Assembly: GCA_947044365.1 (NCBI GenBank)
Contig: OX345637.1
Location: 3,830,501 to 3,894,500, forward strand
From: Petrosia ficiformis
Taxonomy: Eukaryota; Porifera; Demospongiae; Haplosclerida; Petrosiidae
Reading direction: 5' to 3'
Length of the DNA: 64,000 nucleotides
Under the pieces are notes generated by a model. The model worked only from the letters and a program-made list of their open reading frames with translations. It was not told the DNA's origin and did not search any database. A program made the position numbers and the translations under genes. Of this stretch, positions 1 to 11,219 are shown piece after piece. Within the stretch, counting starts at the first letter, position 1. Every line of letters starts with the position of its first letter.

Positions 1-3000
1 ACACATTCCAGCCGCATGCACGTCATGTGAATAAATGTAAAAATAATTATACTAAATTTTATATAAATTATTTTATCTCATTGGTTAAATATTTGATGTG
101 AAAGAAAAAAAGGAGAATGCATACATACATAACACGATAAAATAATGAAATATTTAGTGTATTGGTTGAAAGCTCATTCAGTACCTTTGTCTGCTGTGGG
201 TTTTGTTCTTGTTGACAGAGATTCTTTCTTTCTAGTCTTTGTCTGCCTTTTAGCCTGACCAGATCTACTTGTGAAATTGAACTTATCAATCTCATTGAAC
301 ATCTACTCAACACATTGTGCTCTCCAACTTAAAAGGTGAACTATAATACAATAATCATCCTCATTCTCCTCTGATGACTGAAATCAAAAGTCATTATTTT
401 TTGCCATTTGTCTTTAACATCTTCTGAGAGTTTTATAGTTTTGAACAAGATAGACTCTCTCGCTTTTCGTTTCTATATGTATGAAATATAGTCTCATACG
501 GTACATCCTAAGTAACTGAGATTCATTGATTCTAACTCTGAGTAGTCTTTCATATCTTCTTTAATATACACGCTTCCTATCAGATAATCCCCAGAGGTTT
601 AAGTACACAGATCTTTGATGAACTGACTGAAGTACTCCCTCATGTTTGAAACTCAACAACTTATTATATATACTTACTTGTTAAAGATTCTTGCAAAATT
701 TTTATACTGTTTCTTGGGTATATACAACAGTTATTATAGCAGTTTTACATCCTTTATGAGTCTTCCTGCTGGTCTATAGCTCGAGCATGTGTTCTTCCAT
801 TAACTGTTTTGATACTATGGAAGAGACCATGATGCTGAGACAATTGCATAGAAAATTGTTTCCAGCTTGTACCAGATTTGATTTTTTGTGTTCCACTTAC
901 AAACAGTATGATAGTGTCATCTTAAATTGTGGTCGCATAAATGCCTGTATAAAAACCTTACCCTGCCTAATATTGTTCTAGCTATGTTGGATGAGAAAAT
1001 TCTTGATGCACTACCTGGTGATGCACTAGCTGCATTAACTATGACATATGAGATATGACCCAGCAGTTAGACCAGTGGTTATAGAATATTTCTTTATTCA
1101 CTCTTTCTAAAGTCAAGAGAGCTATCCTATTCAAATTTGTTTGCAAAGGTTGTAAATTAGTAAAACCCGTTCACTCAACTATTGTGCTCACATGCAGGAG
1201 TACTTCTCACCAAATGCAGTCAACTCTTTCCTTCCAGTTAAATATCTGTATAAACCTTGTGCAAACAACATGTTTGAAATTTCATGGGAAATCATAATGT
1301 CATTGATAAGTATAGATTAGTTGTGAATTTCTAGTCCATATCAATTTCATTACATAATAATTACAGCTATTGTACAGTGATACATTTCTTGTTGATACTA
1401 AGATGCCATTTACTTTGCTAGAAATTGTATCAACCTATTACAATAATTTTTTTCATTACACAAGTTGTATTGTACAGTAGTAACCTGACTAACCTCTCTG
1501 TATGTGGTAAGAGACATAAAATTATTACCTCTTTCTCTCTGGCAAGACATATAACTTATGGCTGATACTGAGTACTGTGTCCATCAAGTAAAGGGAAAAG
1601 AAGACAGTATATTACTATATACGTACTTCTATTGCTTGTTTAACTATATCTTTAGGATAAATTCTGTTACAAAAAGTGCACAATATATGCAAACTAGATA
1701 TTTTTTGTAAAGCAAAAGGGTCAAAACAGAATATCGAAACTGATTCGGTATGTTGCTATATACACTCCTACATAGTTAATATTATATCTATTCTATAGCA
1801 GGAAGTGCACAACCTCTAGCCTCTAGCCTCACTGGCCAGCCTGTAATTGGGAGGACCCATCAGACTATGCTACCTACATTATTATGATCAATGCACTATC
1901 TATCTTATATAGTCTAGGCAGACAGTCCCTTCACATAGTACAGAACAAATTAAAGATTAATGAATGCTTCATAAACAAATTTCTTGGGGGATGATGTGAA
2001 TTGTCTCCTTGAAAAACAAAACATTGCTTCTATTCAAAGACTGCCTGACTACGCCAAATCATGTTTTACTAGCTAGTATTGCACGAGTGACAGATGCCCT
2101 GTTAATTTATAACTTATATTAGGCCTAATAACAATAAAAGTATTATTATTTTGTCAGCTATTGTTCGGTAATATACTGTTTTATGCATTTATAACTTAAT
2201 TAGTATGTTCAAATTCATAATGTATTATTATTATTATTTTGTCTTCTACACTGCAAAAATAACTGTTACACTGTTAAAATAACAAATGTATCGATTAGTG
2301 CAGTTACAAGGATTTAACAATTAGTTGGTTGTTCAGAATACATACATCTATATAGCACCATAGCTACATTGTACTAATTATATTAAAATAAGTAAAAGAT
2401 ATAATCAATTATCATGCCTTATATTTCATATCACATGCACAAGAAAACCTATAATGGATTAATTAAAATATTTATTATGCTTCTTTGTACATCTAATAGA
2501 CAGTATAAGGAAATTGCAATTAGAATTATTAGATTATAATTACATGTATATCCATAGCAACCTATGCAACTAATTAAATTACAGTTCTCACTATTCCTTG
2601 CAACAGTACTAACCATTTTGAAGTGACATACTGCCTCAGATTTACAGTTTTGAACCTGAAACACAATTTCCTTCTTGTCAGTGGTACATTATCATACAAC
2701 CTAAAAAACACTTCTTGAGGTCAGGTGAGTGAATCCAAATTAACTGATACACTGATAAGTGATCGGTGTTTGGTAGCTGTACTTAGATTTAGTATATTTA
2801 TAATTATTGAGGAAATGTACATTCCTTTGAAGGAATTGGAAAAACCAGAAGGTAGATATGATATCGGTGTCAGTTATCAGTATGTATCTAAAGTAATTAT
2901 CGGTTTGTCAGTATATCGATAAAATTTCTTATCGGTACATTATTAATGAAGTCCCTTATCCTTTATTGAGTTGTAATTCACTCGCCATCTAACCAAATGA

Positions 3001-3544
3001 GACATTATCTGTTTGTACACAATCTACAGATTTATGTACAAATACTTACATCCTGCTGCTAGGTGGTTGCTAAGATCAGGAATATGTACCCACATCCCCA
3101 CACACTCATTACTCCAAATACTCACAAGCATGAGGCAGCGTATATTAATTCACTATTTTTCACCTATCATCAACATAATAAAGCCTCAAACAATTAGTGA
3201 ATGAAAATATTACCTTTCCTCCTTAGATCCCTATAATCTTTGGTAGGAGTGGAACACCATCTGGGCTAATTAGTATTAATTAATAACAATTTAAATGGGC
3301 ATTAATTGACCACACCGCTCTTGAATAATTAAAAGTGTTACGGCTCGCTTCGCTTGCCAAACGTACATTTATTCTTAGCCTCCCTCAAATCAACTGTTCT
3401 TACGCCTATGCCAGCCAACACCTTTACTAGGGAAGGGAAGTTAAAAGAAAGGCATACACCCAGCCACCTATGCAAATACCTGTACATAATGTTTTTGGCT
3501 TTAGCATGATCTTACACTAAAGTATCATACATGAATCCTACATA
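1..3544. other. AT-rich stretch without a supportable gene
   Basis: Both strands hold only short open frames with no recognisable domain and no convincing run of exons with matching splice phases. A 64-codon open frame at 787-981 (+) has no recognisable motif and is followed by stops in every frame. The stretch holds short AT-rich repeats; one, near 2230-2420, recurs elsewhere in the window and is listed separately. Confidence 0.6.
2230..2420 (+). repeat. Dispersed AT-rich repeat, copy 1 of 3
   Basis: The stretch around the words GTTACAAGGATTTAACAATTAG and TTGGTTGTTCAGAATACATAC is matched at about 48240-48370 and 52330-52470, with diverged bases but the same order of words. The 52330 copy continues into a block near 52490-52620 that also matches 22440-22560, so the full family unit is probably longer than this copy. 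No coding capacity is seen. Confidence 0.5.
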
Positions 3545-3820
3545 ATGGAAGTTTTTTCCATACAGATATTCATAATGATTGATCTCATACAATGGAGAGT
3601 TTGTATTGGAATGTGGTGTTGTCATATGAGGTCTGTCAAGATAAATAGCAGACTTGTTAGTAACATGCAAACTCATCCAGGTATACAGTGGATGAAAGAT
3701 TATCACCGGGAGAGTGAAAAAATTGAAATATGTATGAATGTTCTTAGAACGTTACTCTGTCATACTAGTGTGTGGTTGTATACACTAACTGTGTGTATAT
3801 TTCTACAACTTATACTTTCT

Positions 3821-3847
3821 GGTGATATTGAATCAAATCCTGGACCT
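3821..3847 (+). other. 2A-like ribosome-skipping motif ending NLR exon 1
   Basis: The in-frame codons read G-D-I-E-S-N-P-G-P, which fits the D-(V/I)-E-x-N-P-G-P core of 2A and 2A-like peptides. It follows a hydrophobic stretch (about WLYTLTVCIFLQLILS) that resembles a signal-anchor. In known 2A peptides the ribosome fails to join the final Gly and Pro, releasing the upstream peptide and continuing. Here that would free the Death-Death-NACHT-LRR protein from its leader; without skipping, the leader could send the fusion to membranes. 2A-like leaders have been described on sea urchin NLR-type proteins. Activity of this copy is inferred. Confidence 0.8.
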
Positions 3848-3969
3848 GTGGGTTAGTTATTAATATGTTCAATATAGTACCAAACACAGATATATATAAC
3901 CTACTATATAAATATGATCTATGTTTACAAGAAGTATAATCCTTCATATTTTTCTATATTCAATAACAG

Positions 3970-4254
3970 AAATTACTCTTGATAAAGCAGTAATTCTGCT
4001 CAGTGATTGTGGATTTAATTGTAAGAGTAATTGGAATCGATTAACAAATATCTTGAATGTTCCACTAGAACAAAAGGAAAAGATGAGAGCTATAATAAAG
4101 GAAGATGAAGCATATGAATATGCATTACAAATAGCATTAAATTGGTGGATTAAGAACACATCAGAAGCATCGTGGAAAGAGTTAATATCATCAGTAGACA
4201 GGTGTGGAGAGAAAGATACTGCACAAACAATGAGGAACAAACTGAATGAAGAAG
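3970..4254 (+). CDS. NLR exon 2: first Death-type domain
   Basis: The acceptor is AACAG at 3965-3969 and the donor GTAATT begins at 4255; both boundaries are phase 1. The 95-residue translation has a helical, charged Death-like pattern, including a central NLNWWIKN-type Trp pair region and the closing words AQTMRNKLNE. It directly follows the 2A-like proline, so the mature protein would begin with proline and this domain. Death folds recruit signalling partners by like-with-like contacts; the partner here is unknown. A six-helix assignment by eye is tentative. Confidence 0.7.
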
Positions 4255-5024
4255 GTAATTATAGTTAAGCATCATACACTGTGAAAGGAAGTGTTACTTG
4301 TATTGATTACATTATAATGAAAAATAATTCTTACTATCAGCTTCCCACAATATTTCCAGCTCCCAAACCACCCACGCACAAGCCTCCAAAATACATTTAC
4401 ACTAAGATATGCACCAAAGCAAGCGAAAAGGGGTGAAAAATAACAACATTTTAAAATGTATTTTTACATGTATGTACTGTACACACATTAGCCTCATGCT
4501 GATGTATTGGTTTTGTAATGTGGCTTAAGTTATGGCTGCTTAAATATTATCCACTGGGAAAATTAGATTTTGAGAAAACACCCATTTAGCGCAATATAAA
4601 TATTAATTACAATGATAATGGCGTGCTTTAAATGCTCGTCCTACACATACTATAATGATGTGTGGTTCAAATGTTGCACAACATGTAACCAAGGAATTAT
4701 AAACAATAAAACTGAAATCATTGTAGTATTTGGTTTCTGCATGTGAATTTTTTGTTATACTAACAGGAGTAAAATGTTTTGTTACTTTTAATCCTTTTTC
4801 ACTTGCTTGGTCACATATTCCAACTACTGCCTGCAATGGCTTCAAGAACTGAATCTTAACATTTAAAACTGTGATAATTAAACTATTGTGATTATTTCAA
4901 TTCAACATTTTCATGATGTTGTTGCCCCAAAATCACTGGTCAATGTTCATACTTCACCATAAAACAAATCCTAAGAACTCTACTGTATACATGTTTGCTT
5001 ACCATACACTCTTGTTACTTGCAG

Positions 5025-5363
5025 GTATATCAATGGATGAATGTAAAAAGAATGGCAGTGTAATATTAACAAAGAAAATATTAAGTACTGATGATCGAGA
5101 GAAATTACAAATACGAGTAGCCCAGATTACCATCCTGAGGGATTGGAAACGTGTTGGACAACTACTAGGATTAGGTTCTGTTGTAGAAGAGATTGAATAT
5201 AATAATCGTGATAGAATGTCAAGCTGTGTGTTAGAAATGTTGAATGAATGGTTGAGGAGAGATACAAGTTTCTCCACATATGAAGAAGGGCTACTGAAAT
5301 TATCCGCTACACTTGATATGGTAGGAGAAAATACCCTAGCAAACCAACTGAAACAAGAATGTG
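5025..5363 (+). CDS. NLR exon 3: second Death domain
   Basis: The acceptor is TTGCAG ending at 5024 and the donor is a consensus GTAAGT at 5364; both ends are phase 1. The translation includes RDWKRVGQLLGLG, the typical Trp-containing second and third helix region of Death domains, then MLNEWLRRDTSFSTYEEGLL and a closing ANQLKQEC, all usual Death-fold landmarks. Tandem Death modules on separate symmetrical exons suggest growth by exon duplication. Open frame upstream of 5025 in the same phase is intron. Confidence 0.75.
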
Positions 5364-6429
5364 GTAAGTGAAATAATGTAAGGTTTTATTACATACCATG
5401 TCTTTGAGAATACTTGTTGATAAATTTAATGGATTTTAATATCAAATACAACATTTAGTTCGGGAGTGGAATCTACAACATACAAAACAATGTAACAGAA
5501 TCTTTGCTATAATTTCTGGTATAGCATAAGTATACAATAGTTATGTGTGACCTGTGTATTTTCAATTCCTTTTCCAAAATGGTTTATGTAATTGATTGTT
5601 TCAGCCATCTTATAAACAAACCAATGTAACTTCTAACTCTTCAAGGCCAGTTGTTACACCACACAGATGCTGCTGGTAAACAGATAGTTGCAATTAGTAA
5701 CACTTAGAAATCAATTCTCTCAAACAGTCGCAAGAATATATAGATATGTCATACTTCAGTATCCTACTGAATGCTGCTTCAGATGTTTGATGACTAGTTT
5801 ATGGTAATATTACTCCTATATTGTGTAAATAAAGTCCTCTACAAGCTAATACAAGTTTTCTGTGTAGCGTGTGTTAAATATATTTTTTTATTTTCAGCTT
5901 CTGTATACATGGTGAAAATTCAAATAAAATTTTACATCCAGATTTTTGCAATAATAATTTTTTCAAGGGTGTGTCTGCCATGTTTTAAATAGTGTGAAAT
6001 TGTTATGGCTGTATTCTTAACTGAGTATATGATTTGTGGATACAATGTTTATCACCATATTTATTTGGAGTAACAAAATCAACAAGTCACTGCCTTGTAA
6101 ACAAAAAACTGTGACGTATTTCTCATGATCCTTTTGCTGTTGCTTAGCTCAAGGATTCTGAGATGTTGTTGAACACATTCCATGAAAATCTCGACAATTT
6201 GTAAACTTGGGCCTATTCTAAAGATATCGTTTAGGGTCTGGTAATCCTACTGTTCAATAGAAGTACAGACATCTCTCACACCCACTGGTGACATATCGTC
6301 TGAGGAAAAATTTAATGTGATTTGTAATTTTGCGAACAATTGTCGACTAACATGATTGGTCATGCATATTAGGCTCTTGATAAGTCATATAATAATTATA
6401 TATAATTATGCAATTATACATGTATAATA

Positions 6430-6505
6430 ATATTATATTATATATATATGTAATATATATATATATGTATAATATATATATATTATATATATATATATAT
6501 TTTTT
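6430..6505. repeat. (TA)n-rich low-complexity tract
   Basis: An almost uninterrupted TA run inside the third NLR intron. It creates a spurious Tyr/Ile-rich open frame. Similar tracts lie at 7803-7850, 35788-35820, 36343-36422 and 56402-56455. Confidence 0.9.
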
Positions 6506-6523
6506 ATATACATATAATTATAT

Positions 6524-7335
6524 CAAAGAGTACGGTAGTACTGTTGGGATGGCACCGAAAGAAAATGGCCACCCATACATTTCAATTGCAGGTGATGAAC
6601 TGAAATCTCTGCTAAAATTATAGAGACAAGTATTCCAGTCCCATTGATAGTAAAATTCTGGTATTCAAAATATATTCGTTAATCCAGCCACGTGAAATTT
6701 AATTATGCATGCGCATTTGTATACTCGGAACATGGAAGCTGAAAAGGAGTAATAATTGCTTGGAATCATAAGCATAGTGAGATAAAATTTGTGAGCAAAT
6801 ACATTCTTATAATAATGAATACAATAATTATTAATATTAAAGCCATTGTATAATAATATTGTAGACTATGATTGGAATACTGAATGATTGGCTCAGTGAC
6901 TGACACTAGGACTGCAGACAGTGCTATAAGGGAAATAAAGAATAGACATCATCTGTAACTGAAAGAGAATGTTAATGCATAAATAAGTGATATATAAAAA
7001 AAGACTGACTTTCACTGATCTACAAAAAATGTTCGCATCATTCAGAAAAAAAAAACAATGGAAACAAGAATAATAAAAAACATTTTCAATAAAATGAAAG
7101 AAGATGTAGGGATGTTAAAACCCAAAAAGCATATGAACAAGGTTGGGAGGCTAACATAGGACCCAAAATTAAACAAACTACTTTCATATAACCCTACATA
7201 AGTATAGCACTTCGTATTTTGCTTTATAGCAGTGTAAGTACTTATGTTAGTTTAATTTGTTCACATGCTTTTTGGGTTTTAACATCTCTACAACTTCTTT
7301 CATTTTAATGGCCCGTAGGGCCATCCCTATGATTG
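6524..7335 (+). mobile_element. Foldback MITE family I, copy A
   Basis: The left part carries GAGTACGGTAGTACT then GGGATGGC and a conserved line around CATACATTTCAATTGCA. The right part is a long hairpin core (about 7085-7312): GAAGATGTAGGGATG and AAAACCCAAAAAGCAT on one arm return as ATGCTTTTTGGGTTTT and CATCTCTACAACTTC on the other. The same layout recurs at 34500-35645, 41418-42105 and, as the core alone, 53700-53880. No transposase is encoded, so it is taken as non-autonomous. It sits in an NLR intron. Confidence 0.7.
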
Positions 7336-7705
7336 CTTTCCCATGGGTTCGATGTATGTTTATATATACATATAAATTCTTGTGTCACTTGCGCGAGTAT
7401 GCGTTGTATACGTAGTTAAGGAAGTTACGTCATTTTCGGGGGGCTCGGTCAATTAATGGGCGTAGAACGTTCGCTCAAGCTAGCAGCAGAAGCCAGAAAG
7501 AAAGCTGATTGTAGTTTTACTAGCTTATGTAGAAACTGGAACTAATAGCTGGCTATTCTTCCTGAAATATATTTCTAAAGTTCTAGAAGGTCTTTAAAAG
7601 GCAAGGAGAGTAGATAATCGAAATAATAACTATAGTATGCTGTTGTGTTTCAGGCATGATAAAGTCAGCCAGCTGTGATTACTGAATGCTGGACACCACA
7701 AAGCA
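7313..7705 (+). repeat. Dispersed repeat, short form of the 24082-25060 repeat
   Basis: This stretch, beginning near GGCCATCCCTATGATTGC and ending near GGACACCACAAAGC, matches the reverse complement of 24082-25060. The match is broken in the latter by a 599-base insertion with its own terminal inverted repeats. The two copies thus give a filled and an empty state. No coding potential is seen. Confidence 0.6.
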
Positions 7706-7751
7706 TACTTTTATTTCCACTTAAATTTGTAAAGCAATCATAGTATATAGT

Positions 7752-7802
7752 ATGCTAATAAGTCCTATATGCTAAATATAGGACCCTCATTTTGTTTCCT
7801 AG
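7752..7802. repeat. Fragment of palindromic MITE family II
   Basis: The words TGCTAATAAGTCCTATAT and ATAGGACCCTCATTTTGT match one end of the palindromic elements at 33814-33946 and 35853-35977. The rest of the hairpin is lost, replaced by a TA tract. Confidence 0.5.
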
Positions 7803-7803
7803 G

Positions 7804-7841
<38 letters not shown>

Positions 7842-8081
7842 GTATTAGATAAAATATTTAATTGATTAATGTAATTTCCTATTAATGAACTATTGCTTGT
7901 CTGCTGTTGAAGTGACTGGTACAGTCACCAACCACTTTCACAGTTAACAAGTTGATGAGCATTGTTCATTAATAGAAGATTAAAGCAATGAATAGAATAG
8001 TGAGGAAGACCCCATTCTGGAAAGCCATAATCATAATTGAAATGAGAGAGCTCAAATATAAATTTTAAAAAACTCACACAG

Positions 8082-10162
8082 GTGTCTCATTAGGTGTCGT
8101 ATTATCTCAAGTCACCACCACTGATACTGAGAGATATATTCAAGGATTGCGTGATCAATACATTCAAAAACCTGTAGTGTACAATGACTTGTTAGATCGA
8201 CGTATTGGTGGAGACAAGTTTGGACAACTCGGACTCATTAAGGGACATTGAGGAAGTTTCTCTGAACCAGAAGGGATGAAGAGGTCATGGAATATGTTAC
8301 GAGGGAAATTAGATAATATAATGAACGTATCAGAGAAAATAGACATGCAAGATGTACTGAAAAATAATAATGATAATAGTCCAATCAAAGTAGTAGTTGA
8401 TGGACCTCCAGGAGTAGGAAAAACTACACTTTGTCAAAAATTGTGTAACATGCATATGTGGGCTAACAATGAAATGAAAAAATGTTCCTTTGCTCTTGTG
8501 TTTCTTATTTCTCTCAGAGATGAGGAAGTATTATCAGCTGAAAAGATTTATGATCTTGTTTCTCTATTTCATGGTAGTAAAAGTATGTGTGAAGCTGTTA
8601 GTGATGATATCATAGAGACTGATAGTAAAGATATGTTATTAATATTTGATGGATGGGATGAGTTTAAGGGAAGAGACCAAAACAGATCTTTCATACTGGA
8701 TATAATTCAAGGAAAACAACTACGCAAATGTAATGTACTAGTTACTTCAGGTACATATGCTTCAGCAAAACTTCTTCAACTACAGGTTGTTAATCGTCAT
8801 GTTGAAGTATTAGGCTTTAAAAAGCAAGAGATATTTTCATACGTTAGGAATGAGCTGACTGATGAGAATGCTAGACAATTATTAAAGGAATTGAAGATTA
8901 GGGAAGATATCTTGTCATTATGTTATATACCTTTTGTATGTTCCATGTTAGTGAGAGTTTATCATCTAATTGGCTTTAGTCTTCCTAACACTTTGACTAA
9001 ATTTTACAAGAAGTATATTATTTATGCTATAAAGAGATCAATGAAAAAAGAAGAACTTGATCCAGACACAGTTGAATCACTTGAGGAACTACAAGAAGAT
9101 CAAAAGAGAGCATTTGATGAACTTTGTAGTTGTGCTTATGAGAAGCTCAAGACACAAAATACCACTTTCAATAGAAATGAAATACTAAAGTTATCGCATT
9201 CATTCAAGTGGAAATACTTTGGATTAATGAACTGCTACAAGATAGCCGACACCACTAAACATCAGTTTCTACATCTAACAATTCAGGAGTTCCTGGCAGG
9301 ATTGTGGATAACTCACCATGATGATCAAAATGTGCTGTTTAGAGAACATTTCCATGGAACTCACTTTAAAATGACACTAAGATTTGTGGCAGGTCTGACT
9401 GAACTTAAAGATGACAGCTATCAAGAGTATTTCAGTAAAAAGGTAGACTTACAGTGTACAAGGGAACCATTGTTTGGTTTTCAATCTCATCAGTGCTATA
9501 TGTTTCATCAGAATCCACAATTACTTTGCGATGAAATTCGTTATTCAGTGTATACTAAATATCCTCTTCATGAACCCTATTATGATACAGATACTATACA
9601 ATTGCTTCATCTAATTTACGAGTCTGAAAACAAAGTATTGTGTCAGATATTTGTTTCATCCATTACAAACTCCTCTCTCTGCGTGAATAGAGTGTATTCA
9701 TCACAATTTGATTTATTGTGTTTGTCCTTTCTCCTGAAGAACTCAAAAATCACTTGGAATTATCTCCATCATGAATATGTTCATGACATGCTGAAACTTT
9801 ACAATGAAGATACGAACATGACTAATTACATTGTAATGAAAGCAGCATATCATGATATCACATCAGTAATTAAGATACACCAATCATCATTGTGTCAGTA
9901 CCTTCAAGAAAGTTATATTAATGTTGAATACTCATCCGTTACTATACGTCATGATTCAGTTGTGATTATGTTCACACAACTGTTTAAACTGCCTCATCTG
10001 AGTATCCTACATGTACGCATTAAAAGGTTATATGGTCAATTCAAAGAGCATATTGATAACGATTTATTACTGGAAACGAAGAAGGCATTATCTACAAATC
10101 ATACTATTAAAGAATTTTTCAATGGAGTTCTCAGAAATGCCATTCAACTCATGAATAAATAG
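8082..10162 (+). pseudogene. NLR exon 4, NACHT ATPase part, with in-frame TGA
   Basis: The acceptor CACAG ends at 8081, phase 1. The first 55 codons run open to TGA at 8249-8251, then the same frame continues through ATG 8276 to TAG 10160-10162. The NACHT core has Walker A GPPGVGKTTL (about 8402-8431) and Walker B LLIFDGWDEF (about 8634-8664), followed by winged-helix-like and NACHT-associated helical sequence. NACHT domains bind and hydrolyse ATP to drive NLR oligomerisation. The 628-residue open part could start at ATG 8276 and still carry the ATPase, but would lack the Death domains. The frame breaks at 10160, where the following LRR sequence lies in another frame. Confidence 0.85.
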
Positions 10163-11219
10163 TTTGCTTACTGGAGTAGAGAAAAATGGTACCATCCAGT
10201 TCTTTTCACTATCATCATGCTATACTTATACCGAGTCATTACAAATTGAAGAGCTATTGAAAAACAACCGAACTTTACAAGCTGTTAAACTGAATACATC
10301 TATTAAAAGAATATTACCATCTTTATGTGTCATACCAGCTAATGAATCTCTTACAGCACTAAATATCCGTAGTGATACAGTACATGATATCATAACATAT
10401 CCTGTAAAGAAAACAGAAACTTTATTGCCTGGAATAGGAAGTAATGTTACTAATCTAAAAAGTCTATCCCTATATAAACCACTGATGCCATTAATTATCT
10501 ATTTAGATTGTAACCCTTTTCTACAACATCTGGATATACTACTAGGGAGAGAAGGAAGTCTTAATGAACTGTTTAACATTCTCTCCAGTAATAGAACTGT
10601 CATAGCTCTAAGAATAAACTGTGAAAACATTGGTTTGTTTCATGATGAAGTGGGAAAATCTCTTCAACTGATGCTGTCATCAAACAAATCATTATAATGT
10701 CTGGAGATCAAAAGCCCAGCACCCAATTGTGTATTACTTACCAAATACCTGACTACCGGTATGAGAGGAAACCATGCATTACAAGAGCTGAATGTAGACA
10801 TTATATTATCAGAAAATATTAATTTGAAAGAATTTTTTGAAGCTACTCATAATCTAAAATCGCTGACAGTGAGATTTTACACATGGAAGATATCAGTACA
10901 GGTATTGACATCATTGTATCTTGAAGAAATAATTCCTCATGTAACAAGTATGCTGAAGAGAAATGAAGACATGAAGTTCCTGAAACTGATACTCAATTGA
11001 TATTTACCTCCTGGAGATACATATAAAGAAGACTGGATATCAACGATACATCACTTCTGGGAAACCGTGTTACTACATCCATCATTATGTTATGTTAGTA
11101 TTCGAAAATCATCTACTATGATAGACATACTAAATGATATGAAGAAAACACTGATTACTGAACGTAAAAAGAAGAAACTTGGTCCTCATCTATTAGTAGA
11201 AATGACAGAGATAATGTGA
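10155..11219 (+). pseudogene. NLR leucine-rich-repeat tail, interrupted
   Basis: This is the continuation of the NLR in a shifted frame (open from 10155). Segments are 10155-10694, 10698-10997 and 11001-11216, all in one frame but separated by TAA 10695 and TGA 10998. Leu/Ile/Asn-spaced words such as NKSLSLYK-like and TNLKSLSLY fit irregular LRRs that would sense ligand or hold the protein inactive. The last segment contains a Trp-rich DWISTIHHFWETVLLHPS motif and a Lys-rich end, plausible as the natural C-terminus. Protein-like quality after every stop shows that the stops are young. Confidence 0.75.

Larger units (their letters stand above)
3545..11219 (+). pseudogene. NLR gene (2A-like leader, Death, Death, NACHT, LRR), probably a recent pseudogene
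   Basis: The predicted product is an intracellular pattern-recognition ATPase of the NLR class. Exons inferred from GT-AG sites are 3545-3851, 3970-4254, 5025-5363 and 8082 to the end; the three introns (3852-3969, 4255-5024, 5364-8081) are all phase 1, so the joins stay in frame. Exon 1 ends in a 2A-like motif, exons 2 and 3 each encode a Death-type fold, and exon 4 encodes NACHT and then LRRs. Four lesions break the reading frame: TGA at 8249-8251, a one-base frameshift near 10150-10162, TAA at 10695-10697 and TGA at 10998-11000. Recognisable protein resumes after each one and ends at TGA 11217-11219. Intact splice sites, Walker motifs and C-terminus point to recent loss or to an inactive allele. 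The start Met is uncertain; an in-frame ATG at 3692 would give a shorter leader. Further exons in the 2.7-kb third intron are not excluded. Confidence 0.8.

Noticed and set aside
3944..4240. 98-codon minus-strand ORF opposite the first Death exon
   Set aside because: It is the antisense shadow of a better supported exon with matching splice sites; the same applies to minus-strand ORFs at 4999-5277 and 15960-17481.
6408..6623. Tyr/Ile-rich ORF
   Set aside because: It is a translation of the TA tract and of a foldback element end. ORFs at 11560-11790 (GT tract) and 35600-35875 (hairpin plus TA tract) are rejected for the same reason.
8249..8251. Selenocysteine or readthrough at the NLR TGA
   Set aside because: Two more stops (TAA 10695, TGA 10998) and a frameshift lie downstream in the same gene, so ordinary decay explains the data; no readthrough context or stem-loop was evident.
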